DNA of 64,000 nt from Sarcophilus harrisii (lineage: Eukaryota; Chordata; Mammalia; Dasyuromorphia; Dasyuridae). The DNA lies in assembly GCF_902635505.1 (NCBI RefSeq), contig NC_045429.1:464335359-464399358 (forward strand), in the 5' to 3' direction. The notes beneath the pieces are model-generated. The model had not been told where the DNA came from. It worked only from the letters and a program-made list of their open reading frames with translations, and ran no database searches. A program made the position numbers and the translations under genes. Below, one piece after another: positions 10,830 to 21,445 of the stretch (position 1 is its first letter; each line of letters begins with the position of its first letter).

Positions 10830-11450
10830 TCAACAGCAAGATTTCTGGCCACAGCTGAGAGTGCAGCAGATGGGTTTGCAGCAGGTGGGCCGGCAGCCGA
10901 GGGCCACATAGGAGGCAGGGCGGCAGCAGGTGGTGGCTGGATAGCAGGAGGGTGTGCAGCAAGAAGAGGAGGAAGACGTGGGTGCGCAGTAAGGGGGTTT
11001 GCAGGAGACAGGCACATAACAGGAGGCTGGGCTGCACACGGGCCGGCAGATGAGGGACACGCAGGAGGCCGGGGGGCAGCAGCTGGACGGGCAGCAGCAG
11101 GAGGTGGGGCAACAGGATGTGGTCACAGAGCAGCTGGGCAGGGAGATGCAGCAGCTGGGCTTGCAGCACACGGGGACGCAGAGAGGCTGCCCGGAGGGGA
11201 AGGCAGCAGAACTGGGGCTTAAGAGGCCGGCCAGGAAGCCCCGCCAGGGGTGGGCAGCAGGGGGGAGCAGGAGGGTGGGCCCTGGCAGGGGCCAGGAAGC
11301 CGGAAGGTGGGGCAACTGGCCGGGCCCAACCACAGGGGACCCGGGGGCTGGGACAAGGGGGCCAGACGGGGTCCCATTTGGGAGTTTCCGGCCAGGAAGA
11401 CGGGCAAGTATCAAGGGGCAAACTTGGCCCCTAGGGAGGCGAGCCTTGAG
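10830..11450 (-). pseudogene. KRTAP10-like: KRTAP10-like gene with damaged N-terminal half
   Basis: The C-terminal half is clear: CCKPSCC and CRP(V/T)C repeats, SCCPTSCC, and the family ending CGQKSCC before a TGA at 10830-10832. Upstream of about 11215 the sequence stops resembling the family. The expected N-terminus (MADTCFSG, then VCSSDVS and DDCPESCCEP) is not present in any frame where it should lie. The 208-residue open frame beginning MGLKARLP at 11456 therefore does not represent the native protein. The damaged part is full of G and T homopolymers, so it may be decay or poor assembly. If usable, it would be a hair-shaft matrix protein. Some alanine- or polar-rich frames on the other strand are shadows. 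Confidence 0.7.
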
Positions 11451-11599
11451 GCCCAAGGGCCACGGGGTTGTTGGGGAGAGTTGGGAGTGGGAATGGGTGT
11501 TGGGGTGAAATTGACCGGGGGAGGGTGAGCCTTTGGAGGGGCTTTTTTTGCCGGGGGGTGGGGGAAGGGAGGGTTTTTGGTTGGGTGAAGCGTCCCCGG

Positions 11600-11950
11600 G
11601 AAGGTCCCAGGGGGGTTTTTAATCCCTTGGAGGATGGCCCAAAACCCCTTCCCTTGTTGTTGGGGCCCTTTTAAAGGGTTTGGGGTGGTGAAAGCCTTGG
11701 TGGTTTGTTTTATTTGGTGGGTGTGTGGTCGGGTGTGTGAGTGTTGGGGTGGGTGTGTGTGGTTTTGGGAGAGCACAGGTTACAGGGATTTGAGTTTATG
11801 GTATCCTACCTTGGGTTCTGTTGGCTCCCTGATGCCAAAGGTGAGGCTGAAAGGAAGTCAGTGGGTTTGACTTCTGGTGAAGGGAGGAGAGGGCTAGCCA
11901 ACGCTGGGCATCATCATGTCATACTGAGGGGCAGGTGCCGAGGCTTCTGT
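11600..11950 (-). other. Damaged promoter and upstream flank of the 10.8-kb KRTAP10-like gene
   Basis: 11610-11660 corresponds to the promoter block of the other KRTAP10-like genes (GGAGGATGGCCCAA is shared with 57.4 and 62.7 kb), but the TATA box is not intact. 11716-11768 is the counterpart of their upstream (TG)n, and 11800-11870 matches their GTGAGGCTGAAAGGAAGTCA block. Confidence 0.6.
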
Positions 11951-11959
11951 TTTCTGAAT

Positions 11960-12345
11960 CGGTTCTTTGTTGTAGAAGCTGTGACTTCACAAAAAGCCAG
12001 GGAGAGAAAGCGTCCCGGAGCGCACCGACACAGCGATCTGATTGGCCAGCGGGGCAGCTTCCGTTCAGTGACGTCGGAGCGAGAGTGTAGGGGCTCAAGG
12101 CGAGAGGGGGAGCAAGAAGTGGCCGCCGGTTGGACCGGAAGGCGACTCGAGGGGTGGCTGACGAGGATGAAGGTTCGCCAGCCTTGGCGGAGGCTGGAGC
12201 TGCTTAGAGGGAAGGAGAGAGCAGAGAGCGAGCGAGAATGGCGGAGGCGCGAGCGCGCAACGCCAGCAGGACTGCTCCACGCACAAAGAGAGCGAGTGGG
12301 AGAAGAAGAGACTCCCATGGCTTCCTGTAGGGAAGAGGAGTTGTA
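11960..12345. promoter_or_regulatory. Isolated CpG-rich, promoter-like island
   Basis: About 390 bp of CpG-dense sequence in otherwise CpG-poor surroundings. It contains a CCAAT-type GATTGGCC near 12038 and a CRE-like GTGACGTCGG near 12069. A short frame from 12238 begins MAEARARNAS and stops after 30 codons; it was not recognised. No family resemblance was found, so this could be a promoter of an unannotated transcript, the 5' end of a retrocopy, or an LTR of an unknown family. Confidence 0.4.
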
Positions 12346-13490
12346 GGTCCATGTCAGGGCTCTTGGGCAGGAAAAGGCTTCCCACCCTGGGTCCCTCTAA
12401 CAGAATGGGAGGGCGGAAGAACCAACAAGTGGAATACCCCAAATCACCCGGGACTTGGGTGTCCGTGAGCTCCTGGCCTGGACTTGAAGGCCCCAAGGGA
12501 TCTTTCTTTCCAGTCTTGTTGATCATTCCGCCCCCCGTTCCTTCCAGCAAGCCTTTTATCTCCCCACCAACACCCGACTCATTTCGGGTTTACTAACCCC
12601 CATCCAAAGATCCTCCCCACTTTTTTATCCCATAATTCAGTCCTCCCTCTATACCCTTAAAGCAAAATGTAATATATCACTATTTTTCTCTTTTACTAAG
12701 TTTTCTCTGTTTTCCCCTTTTAGAATGAAACCCACCCTTTTTGCAACTCCCTTTCAGTGGGGGTTTATTATCATCAGAGGGAAAAATTCCACCTTGGGGA
12801 AAGAACAAAAAAATACTCTTCTTCCTTCTTCAAAAAATTTCACCAAGGACTTGGGGAAAAAGTCTTCCATCACCTTTTCCCTCTGGAGGGACCATCCCCC
12901 AGAGCGGCCTCCCAGGAGGATGCCAAGGGTCCCGGTGAAGGCCCCACTCTTTCCAAGATCCTCGGGACCCCACTGAAGGATCTCCTGGGGTCCTGGGCAT
13001 CTGCATCAGCGTCCGAGGAGAGACAGTGGTCAAGGCTTTGATGTGGTCTGACCCGCTAGTCCCATGATGCAGCTCCAGATATGGCCTGGTTTGAGAGCAG
13101 GACTGATGGGGTTGGGGCTGCTTCCTCTCCCAGGGTTCTTGCTCCTCATGAGTAAAGTTATTGTGTTTTAATTATTTGTCTTCATGTTCCTAATGTCGGA
13201 CATATGGCGACTCAGCAAAAGGTTATGGATTCGTTGATTGAATGTGTTCCCATAAGAAATTCGAAGGAAACATTGTTTTCTCAGGGAATTCCTCTTCTCT
13301 TAATGATATCAGTTAGAGTCGAGGGAAGTCTGGGTAGACTTGTCCCCCTCGTGGGTGCCAGCTGTGGGCTGGGGCTGCTGAAGAATAAGAAGAGCTAGAC
13401 ATACAAAAAAAAGGCAGAAAGGATCCTGCCCTTAAAGAGGGATGTGAGGTGAAAACAGCTAGATGGACAGATAGAAGACATGTAGTAGAG
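12346..13490. other. Unassigned sequence, partly low quality
   Basis: No gene or repeat family was recognised with confidence. 12500-12960 is rich in homopolymers, like other suspect parts of the window. 13130-13200 has a weakly LTR-like end (ATGAGTAAAGTTATTGTG), but nothing supports a full element. Confidence 0.3.
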
Positions 13491-13494
13491 GGGA

Positions 13495-14440
13495 GTTGTT
13501 AAGGCCACCCTTAGGGCCGTTTACACCCTTGTTTTCATCATTAACTCTCCAGCCCCCTCTATCTCCCAATCCCTCCTCCTGGTTCTTCTCTCTGATCCCA
13601 GTCTCCTTTTCCAGATTGCCATCCATATTGTTGCTTCCAAAGCTTTGTCCTGGGCCCTGCCTTCTCTTACTCTACTTTCTGGGTGATTTCATCAGTTTTC
13701 ATGGGCTCAGCCAGGTGCTCACACATCTGCTCTGGCCTGTCTCTGAGCTACAATCATACATTGCCAACTGCCACCGGCCACCTCAATTTATTTGTCCCAT
13801 AAGCATTTCAACCCCAATGTCCAAAAAGTAAAAAAGCCATTTAATATCTTTGACTCAAAACCATTGCTTCTTCCCAACTTTCCTATTTTCAAGGAGGGCT
13901 AAATCAGACTTGGAAACCTAGATCATCCTTAATCTGACTCAACCACTATCTGTGTGTTTTGTGATTTTTTTACATTTACCACATCTTTCCCAGACATCTC
14001 TTTCTGGGATCCCAAACTGACCCTCATCACCTCTCACCTGCACAAGTTTCCTGCCTCAACTCTGTCCACTCTGGGCCGCCAAAGTGATTCTCCTGAAGCA
14101 GACATCTGAGTGGATCACTATTCAATAACCTCCAGGGGCTACCTCTTATCTCCTGAAAGCCCTTCCCATCTCACACAAGCCCTGTTTAGCCCATTCTCAA
14201 TCTGGCACCCCTGGAAGGCTTGCACCACTTCTAGTCAGTCTCGGCTCCGATAGCCTTCACACCCTCCTCACCTCTGCCTTTGCGTTTGTCTGCCCCCCAC
14301 CCTTTCTGAAGGCAACCTTTCCAGTCCCCTGCCTCCTACTATTAGAGCCTTCTCCCTGAGATCACCTTCCACTGTCCTCAACAGCTCTTGTATGTTCACA
14401 GTTGTTTACTCATTGTCTCTTGTGTTAGTTCCTTGAAGGC
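13495..14440 (+). mobile_element. L2 3' region
   Basis: 13495-14440 has the CT-rich text of the L2 3' end: CCATCTCACACAAGCCC, CCTTTCTGAAGGCAACC and finally TTAGTTCCTTGAAGGCTGG. It runs straight into the minisatellite. The normal L2 tail resumes after the minisatellite at about 15590 with GAAGCTTGTTATG. Confidence 0.55.
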
Positions 14441-15590
14441 TGGGCCCACCACCCAGTAGTATAATATCATATAAGTAGTATAACGTAAGTTCCTTGAAGG
14501 CCAGGCTCACACCTAGTAGTATAATATACTATAAATAGTATAATATAAGTTCCTTGAAGGCTGGGCCCACCACCTAGTAGTATATCATATAAGTAGTATA
14601 AGTTCCCTGAAGGCCAGGCCCACCACCTAGTAGTATAATATACTATAAGTAGTATAAGTTCCTTGAAGGCCAGGCCCACACCTAGTAGTATAATATAAGT
14701 TCCTTGAAGGCTGGGTCCACCACCTAGTAGTATAATATACTATAAGTAGTATAATATAAGTTCCTGAAGGCCAGGCCCACCACCTAGTAGTATAATATAC
14801 TATAAATAGTATAATATAAGTTCCTTGAAGGCTGGGCCCACCACCTAGTAGTATATCATATAAGTAGTATAAGTTCCTGAAGGCCAGGCCCACACCTAGT
14901 AGTATAATATACTATAAGTAGTATAAGTTCCTTGAAGGCCAGGCCCACACCTAGTAGTATAATATACTATAAGTAGTATAATATAAGTTCCTGAAGGCCA
15001 GGCCCACCACCTAGTAGTATAATATACTATAAATAGTATAATATAAGTTTCCTGAAGGCCAGGCCCACACCTAGTAGTATAATATACTATAAGTAGTATA
15101 AGTTCCTTGAAGGCCAGGCCCACACCTAGTAGTATAATATACTATAAGTAGTATAAGTTCCTTGAAGGCCAGGCCCACACCTAGTAGTATAATATACTAT
15201 AAGTAGTATAATATAAGTTCCTGAAGGCCAGGCCCACCACCTAGTAGTATATCATATAAGTAGTATAAGTTCCCTGAAGGCCAGGCCCACCACCTAGTAG
15301 TATAATATACTATAAGTAGTATAAGTTCCTTGAAGGCCAGGCCCACACCTAGTAGTATAATATACTATAAATAGTATAATATAAGTTTCCTGAAGGCCAG
15401 ACCCACACCTAGTAGTATAATATACTATAAATAGCATAATATAAGTTCCTTGAAGGCCAGGTCTGCCACTTAGTAATATAATGTCATATAAGTAGTATAA
15501 GTTCCTTGAAGGCCGGGCCCGCACCTAGTAGTATGATATAAGTTCCTTGAAGGCCCAGGCCCAGGCCCGCCACTAGTAGTACCTCAGTAG
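14435..15590. repeat. Minisatellite of about 21 units (41-61 bp) grown inside an L2 end
   Basis: Each unit begins CC(T)TGAAGGCC(A/T)GGCCCA, continues CACCTAGTAGTATAATA, and ends in a variable AT-rich part built from TAGTATAATATACTATA. That part is near-palindromic and could form hairpins. Unit starts were counted at 14435, 14492, 14552, 14605, 14661, 14702, 14763, 14823, 14876, 14930, 14990, 15051, 15108, 15162, 15218, 15272, 15328, 15388, 15446, 15507 and 15548. The GC part is the L2 tail motif, so the array arose by amplification within that copy. Confidence 0.9.
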
Positions 15591-15733
15591 AAGCTTGTTA
15601 TGTCCTTTCTCCAACCTTGGATCCAGTCTCCCAGCACATTGAAAGAATCTACTCTCAAATGAACAAGCCTTTAGACCTCCTGGAAGTGAAAAGAAAGAAT
15701 GAGAAGTAGACATGTATATGGCAGATCCCATGA

Positions 15734-15739
15734 TTTATT
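15734..15739 (-). terminator. Polyadenylation signal of the KRTAP12-like gene at 16067
   Basis: AATAAA on the minus strand in the same context as 6119-6124 of the duplicate. Confidence 0.6.
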
Positions 15740-16066
15740 AGTTCAACCTTGCTTCTGACCAAGGCTGATTCCAACAGCAAACATCCAATGGGATGGCCTT
15801 TTGAGAGAAGATCCACCCTCAAGCAAAGTGGACAATGAGCAGAGCCAAAGTATCTGCAGTGAGGATCTTTGTTCTGTGGGTCACAGGGGAGGAGGATGGG
15901 GGAAATGGAAGCTCCTGTTGGCTGTATCCATAGCCCTGCTTTGTGTGGCCAGGGAAAGCTTACAGAGTTCTAGGGGATCTGCAGAGCTGTGGCCACAATG
16001 ACCCGGCTCAGGGGGCTCCAGTCTCATCTGGACTCTGAGTGGATGGCTTGGAGGACTCACTCCTGC

Positions 16067-16528
16067 TCAGCAGCTGCAGGAAGGGGCACAGGTGGGTCTG
16101 CAGACCAAGGTTGTATAGGAAACTGGTTGGCAGCAGGAGACCTGGCAGGAGGGGAGCCCACAGGTCACAGGTTTGCAGCGGACAGGCACGCACACAGCAG
16201 GTTTGCAGCAGACAGGCACACAGCAGGCAGACTGGCAGGGGCTGGACACACAGCAGCTGGACTGGCAGGAGCTGGACACACAAGAGGGGCTGCAGGGACT
16301 AGCCTGGCAGCAGCTGGACTGGCAGGGGCTGGACACACAACAGGAAGGGGAGCAGCTGCCAGCTCCACAGACTGCCTGGCAGCTGGTCACCACAGGGCAC
16401 GCTGGACGGCACAGCAGGGCCACACAGGAGGCCGGGCGGCAGCAAGGACGGACACAGCAGACGGGCTTGCAGCACACGGGCACGGAGCAGGTTGGCTGGC
16501 AGTCAGAGGAGCAGCTGGTGTGGCACAT
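16067..16528 (-). CDS. KRTAP12-like: Keratin-associated protein 12-like, 153 aa
   Basis: Single-exon high-sulfur hair matrix protein, the duplicate of the gene at 6452. It begins MCHTSCSSDCQPTCS, continues [14 protein letters not shown], has three CVSS(P/S)CQ motifs instead of four, then two CCKP-V-C decapeptides and a CRPTCAPSCSC tail. The 20-residue length difference is one repeat unit. The ATG is placed by the family N-terminus; TATAAAA lies at 16612-16618 on the minus strand. The frame is intact from ATG to TGA. Predicted role is disulfide crosslinking of hair keratin filaments, from family knowledge. Confidence 0.9.
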   Translation of the reverse strand: MCHTSCSSDCQPTCSVPVCCKPVCCVRPCCRPASCVALLCRPACPVVTSCQAVCGAGSCSPSCCVSSPCQSSCCQASPCSPSCVSSSCQSSCCVSSPCQSACCVPVCCKPAVCVPVRCKPVTCGLPSCQVSCCQPVSYTTLVCRPTCAPSCSC

Positions 16529-16611
16529 GGTGGGTGGATGGATGGGTTTTTCAGGAGAGGAGTAGAGGAGGAGGGATGGATTTGGAGTGCTCCTTCCCCT
16601 CTGCCCAAGGC

Positions 16612-16618
16612 TTTTATA
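16612..16618 (-). promoter_or_regulatory. TATA box of the KRTAP12-like gene at 16067
   Basis: TATAAAA on the minus strand, followed by GCCTTGGGCAGAGG, identical to the promoter-proximal block of the genes at 22.6 and 37.2 kb. Confidence 0.75.
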
Positions 16619-16810
16619 CTCCTCTGAAGAATGACATCCACAGAGTGGCTTTCCTTCCTTCTTGGTGTTTTCTTCATGTTCTCTCCAAATACCTTATGAC
16701 CCTGCTGTATAATTTCCTATGAGAGTTGACTCAGATGACTCGCACTGACTCTTGAGCGTAATTTGTGCCTCCATCTCTCAGCCTTCATTTCCTGGGGGAA
16801 AGGATATCAG

Positions 16811-18477
16811 TTCAATTAGCTCCAGATAATGACAAATTTCTGCAGGACCCGTGGTTCACCCCTTAATTACTCAAGCAAAACACCCTTCTTTGTGCCTGGT
16901 CACCAACTTCCTGCCAGCTCCTTCAGTGGATCCGTTCATGTGCCTGCTCCCATCAGGGCTTCTCACCCTGTGTCCTTTCTGTTCATGTTCTGCCATAGAG
17001 CCTCCAAGCTGGGACCCGTGCCCCTTCTTCAGAAGCCTTTCTCCTTGTCTCCCTCTATCCCCTGGGTGCTAGAGGCCTCCTCAGGCCAGTCTCCTGGCTG
17101 GACCACGCAACCCCAGAGCGCTGTCACTGCCTCCACCTTTCAGGCCATCCTGGATGGCACACGGCCACCTGCTTGTGCCCCATGTTGTATCTCCTGGGTT
17201 TGGGCTATTTGGATGCCTTGGTTGATGTGCTATTTCAGGGTGTGTGACAGTACAGGGTAACACAGGTGGAAAAGATAGGGCTTGGAATTAGAGGGGATTG
17301 GGGGCTTAAAAAAGCCTCAAACAAAACCTGAGGCCTACAGAGTTGAACCTGCAGACATCCTAACGAGAAGGGGAGACAGCTGGGTTTCCCAAATGGCCGC
17401 TGCAAGCAACCTTTCCCAGGTCGCCTTCCTGGTTCAGTGGTGACGAGAAGAGCACCCCGTGCTCTTGGCTTGTGGGTCACAATAAGCATCTGACTTCATA
17501 AAGCAGGGCTCTCTACTGGCCCAAAGCCGCTGTGAGTGAGTGTCCAGTCACTCGAGTCAAGCGTGTGGTGTCAAAGTATGTCTGGTATCAAAGTGGTGCC
17601 GGCCTGCCCCAGGCCTCCCTTGGGATGGGTGTGGGACAGGTCACTGACTTAGGGGCCGCAGACTGTGACAGAGGCCCCTTCAGTGAGATGGGCAATTGCT
17701 CCGAAGTGGGGAAAACTGGGAAGTCCAAGAAGAAAAACCCAAAGGGATGAAAAAAACATTCATTTCCCCAAAGTTGACACATCTGTCTGGAAAGCTAGTC
17801 CACTGAGCACAAATATGAATACTCAGACTACAATAGCCCTAAGGTCTGGTGGGCCTGCGCTGACCACTCCCCTGCCCTTTCCCTACCCCAAGGTTTCCCC
17901 TCTCTCACTTGGGGTTGCTTCAAGCAAAGAATCCTATTTGTTCTAATCCTCAGGGGTTTCTAAAAGCCAGAAAACCTAGGTCTAAATTCTGCCTTGGCCG
18001 GGTGGCCACGCCCCTCAGCTTCAGGGAGAGAAGTAGCTCCCCAATGAAATCACAGTCCAATTCCAATCCATTCACACCGGTATCACCTGATGGAAAGTTA
18101 GCTCCCGGGCAGGCACTGTGGGAAGAGGCAGGCTTTGTACCATCAGCCTAGAACCCATCATAGTGCATACAGGAGGCACTTAATACATGGTTGCTGAGTG
18201 TTATTGAATGGACAGATCACAGATGGTGCTTGATATAGAATATTCAAGGAGGAGGAGGAGGAGAGCTGACTGGGAGAGTTGGGGGAGAGACAAAGAGCTC
18301 CCAAGTGCCCCAAAAGATGCCCAGCTGTTTCTGGACCGATCCACTGACTCAGACACAAACTTCAAGCATCTGCCTGAGGGGAACATAGCCCCTGCCAGAG
18401 ATAGGTGAAGAACTCCCAGATGGAGCACGCTTTCTAGGGCATAGTGGCGAGCGGGGGAGGTAGCTCGGTAGTGCCTT
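16811..18477. other. Mostly unique non-coding sequence
   Basis: No gene was recognised. A short L2-tail-like trace (CATACAGGAGGCACTTAATA, about 18165-18215) and a GGA-rich run near 18246 are the only landmarks. Open frames up to 143 codons show no family resemblance. Confidence 0.4.
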
Positions 18478-18590
18478 CATTCTCCAAAGTGATACCTGCA
18501 ATGCTGAAAAATTACCCTTGCATGCGTTTTGTAAATAAAAAGTTTTAATAAAAAAGAAAAAAATAAAAAAAACAACCCCCCCAAAAAAAA
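18478..18590 (+). mobile_element. L1 3' terminus, plus strand
   Basis: ATTACCCTTGCATGCG followed by TTTTGTAAATAAAAAG and an A-rich tail is the very end of a marsupial L1. Only the last hundred bases are present. Confidence 0.6.
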
Positions 18591-18660
18591 CAAAAACAAA
18601 AACTCAGGTCCTCCTGACTTCAGGTGCTCTCTCTACTGCACCAACTAGCTGCCCCCAGAG
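18590..18660 (-). mobile_element. SINE fragment, minus strand
   Basis: ACTCAGGTCCTCCTGACTTC and CAACTAGCTGCCCCCAGAG are two blocks of the tRNA-type marsupial SINE read backwards; the middle is shortened. Confidence 0.65.
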
Positions 18661-18663
18661 GGC

Positions 18664-21445
18664 ATTTTCTGTCCAAAGTCCATTGGGCTTGCTTTGGATC
18701 TCTGAACCACTGAGAAGGACCAAGCCTCTCATGGTTGATCATTCCACATTCTTGCTGTTAGTGTGTACAGTGTGCTCCTGGCTCTGCTGGTTTCACTCAG
18801 TATCAGTTCATGTAAATCTTTCCAGACCTTTCTAAAATCAGCTTATTCATCATTTTTTTTAATCTTTCTTTTTTTTTTTCTTTATTTTTTTAAAATTTTA
18901 TTTAATAGCCTTTTATTTACAGGATATATGCATGGATAACTTTACAGCGTTTACAATTGCCAAACCTCTTGTTCCAATTTTTCACCTCTTACCCGCCCCC
19001 TCCCTAGATGGCAGGATGACCAGTAGATGTTAAATACATTAAAATATAAATTAGATACACAATAAGTATACATGACCAAAACATTATTTTGCTGTATAAA
19101 AAGAATCAGACTCTGAAATATTGTACAATTAGCTTGTGAAGGAAATCAAAAATGCAGGTGGGCATAAATATAGGGATTGGGAATTCAGTGTAATGGTTTT
19201 TAGTTATCTCCCAAAGTTCTTTCTCTGGGCATAGTTGGTTCAGTTCATTACTGCTCCATTGGAAATGATTTGGTTGATCTCGTTGCTGAGGATGGCCTGA
19301 TCCATCAGAACTGGTCATCATATAGTATTGTTGTTGAAGTATATAATGATCTCCTGGTCCTGCTCATTTCACTCAGCATCAGTTCGTGTAAGGCTCTCCA
19401 GGCCTTTCTGAAATCATCCTGTTGGTCATTTCTTACAGAACAGTAATATTCCATAATATTCATATACCACAATTTATTCAGCCATTCTCCAACTGATGGA
19501 CATCCATTCAGTTTCCAGTTTCTAGCCACTACAAAAAGGGCTGCCACAAACATTCGTGCACATACAGGTCCCTTTCCCTTCTTTATAATCTCTTTGGGAT
19601 ATAATCCCAGTAGTAACACTGCTGGATCAAAGGGTATGCACAGTTTGATAACTTTTTGAGCATAGTTCCAAACTACTCTCCAAAATGGTTGGATTCGTTC
19701 ACAACTCCACCAACAATGCATCAATGTCCCAGTTTTCCCACATCCCCTCCAACAATCATCATTATTTTTTCCTGTCATCTTAGCCAATCTGACAGGTGTG
19801 TAGTGGTATCTTAGAGTTGTCTTAATTTGCATTTCTCTGATTAATAATGACTTGGAGCATCTTTTCATATGACTAGAAATAGTTTCAATTTCTTCATCTG
19901 AGAATTGTCTGTTCATATCCTTTGACCATTTTTCAATTGGAGAATGGCTTGATTTTTTATAAATTAGAGTTAATTCTCTATATATTTTGGAAATGAGGCC
20001 TTTATCAGAACCTTTGACTGTAAAAATATTTTCCCAGTTTATTGCTTCCCTTCTAATCTTGTCTGCATTAGTTTTGTTTGTACAAAAACTTTTCAGTTTG
20101 GTATAATCGAAATTTTCTATTTTGTGATCAGTAATGATCTCTAGTTCTGCTTTGGTCATAAAGACCTTCCCCTTCCACAGGTCTGAGAGGTAAACTATCC
20201 TATGTTCCTCTAATTTATTAATAATTTCATTCTTTATGCCTAGGTCATGAACCCATTTTGACCTTATCTTGGTGTACGGCGTTAAGTATGGATCAATGCC
20301 TAGTTTCTGCCATATTAGTTTCCAATTTTCCCAGCAATTTTTATCAAACAGTAAGTTCTTATCCCAAAAGCTGGGATCTTTGGGTTTGTCAAAGACTAGG
20401 TTGCTATATTTGTTGACTGTTTTATCCCTTGAACCTAATCTATTCCACTGATCAACTAATCTATTCCTTAGCCAATACCAAATAGTTTTGGTAACTGCTG
20501 CTCTATAATATAATTTTAGATCTGGTACAGCTAAGCCACCATCATTTGATTTTTTTTTCATTAATTCCCTTGAAATTCTTGACCTTTTGTTTTTCCATAT
20601 GAACTTTGTTGTTATTTTTTCTAGGTCATTAAAATAGTTTTTTGGGAGTCTGATTGGTATAGCGCTAAATAAATAGATTAGTTTAGGTAATATTGTCATC
20701 TTTATTATATTTGCTCGCCCTATCCAAGAGCATTTAATATTTTTCCAATTGGTTAGATCAGACTTAATTTGTGTGAAAAGTGGTCTGTAATTTTGCTCAT
20801 AAAGTTTCTGATTTTCCCTTGGCAGATAGATTCCTAAATATTTTATATTATCAGTAGTTACTTTAAATGGAATTTCTCTTTGTAACTCTGACTGTTGGAT
20901 TTTGTTAGTGATATATAAGAATGCTGATGACTTATGTGGGTTTATTTTATAACCAGCAACTTTGCTAAAGTTGTGGATTATTTCTAATAACTTTTAAGTA
21001 GAATCTCTGGGGTTCTCTAAATATACCATCATGTCGTCGGCAAAGAGTGATAATTTGGTTTCCTCATTGCCTATTCTTATTCCTTTAATCTCTTTCTCAG
21101 CTCTTATTGCTAAAGCTAGCGTTCCTAATACAATATTAAATAGTAACGGTGATAGTGGGCAACCTTGTTTCACTCCAGATCTTATTGGGAATGGTTGCAG
21201 TTTGTCTCCATTACATATGATGTTTACTGATGGTTTTAAATAGATGCTGCTGATTATTTTAAGGAAAAGTCCATTTATTCCTATACTCTCAAGTGTTTTT
21301 TAATAGGAATGGATGTTGGATTTTGTCAAATTGTTCATCATTTTTAATAAATTTTATGGAACAATAACATCCGTTCCCTTCATATACCACAGCTTATTCA
21401 GTCATTCCTCAACTGATGGGCATCTAATCATTCTCCGATTCTTGT
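18664..21445 (-). mobile_element. Older L1, minus strand, split by a younger L1
   Basis: 18664-18863 and 21335-21445 are consecutive parts of one ORF2 3' region. The join reads TTCATCATTTTT, then GGAACAATAACATCC, CATATACCACAGCTTATTCA and CCTCAACTGATGGGCATC, as in other copies here. The younger L1 sits between them. Confidence 0.7.
18864..21334 (-). mobile_element. 5'-truncated L1 with long open ORF2 C-terminal part
   Basis: About 2.47 kb, flanked by a duplicated TCATCATTTTT(TT)AAT target (about 18847-18863 and 21335-21347). On the minus strand it encodes the end of the reverse transcriptase, with the catalytic FADD at 21033-21044, and then the ORF2 C-terminal domain. The latter includes HMKRCSKSLLIREMQIKT and the CWRGCGKTGTLMHCWWSCE Cys-rich motif, which match human L1 ORF2 closely. 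One in-frame TAA at 20994-20996 separates the RT part from a 464-codon open stretch (19305-20699). The 5' truncation falls within the RT domain, so no endonuclease or ORF1 is present. It cannot move on its own. Confidence 0.9.

Larger units (their letters stand above)
15683..16810. repeat. Dispersed segmental duplication, copy 2 (KRTAP12-like unit)
   Basis: Counterpart of 6067-7250. The non-coding parts are as similar as the coding part, which points to a fairly recent copy rather than old paralogy kept alike by selection. Confidence 0.85.

Noticed and set aside
12238-12330. Short protein starting MAEARARNAS in the CpG island
   Set aside because: Only 30 codons, no recognised family, no splice donor that would clearly extend it.
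14435-15590. CRISPR-like regular repeats
   Set aside because: Units are contiguous with variable AT-rich parts, no unique spacers, and the context is an L2 element in mammalian DNA. It is a minisatellite.
16829-17260. 143-codon plus-strand frame in unique sequence
   Set aside because: No recognisable domain, no promoter, no splice context, and ordinary composition for chance open frames in GC-moderate DNA.
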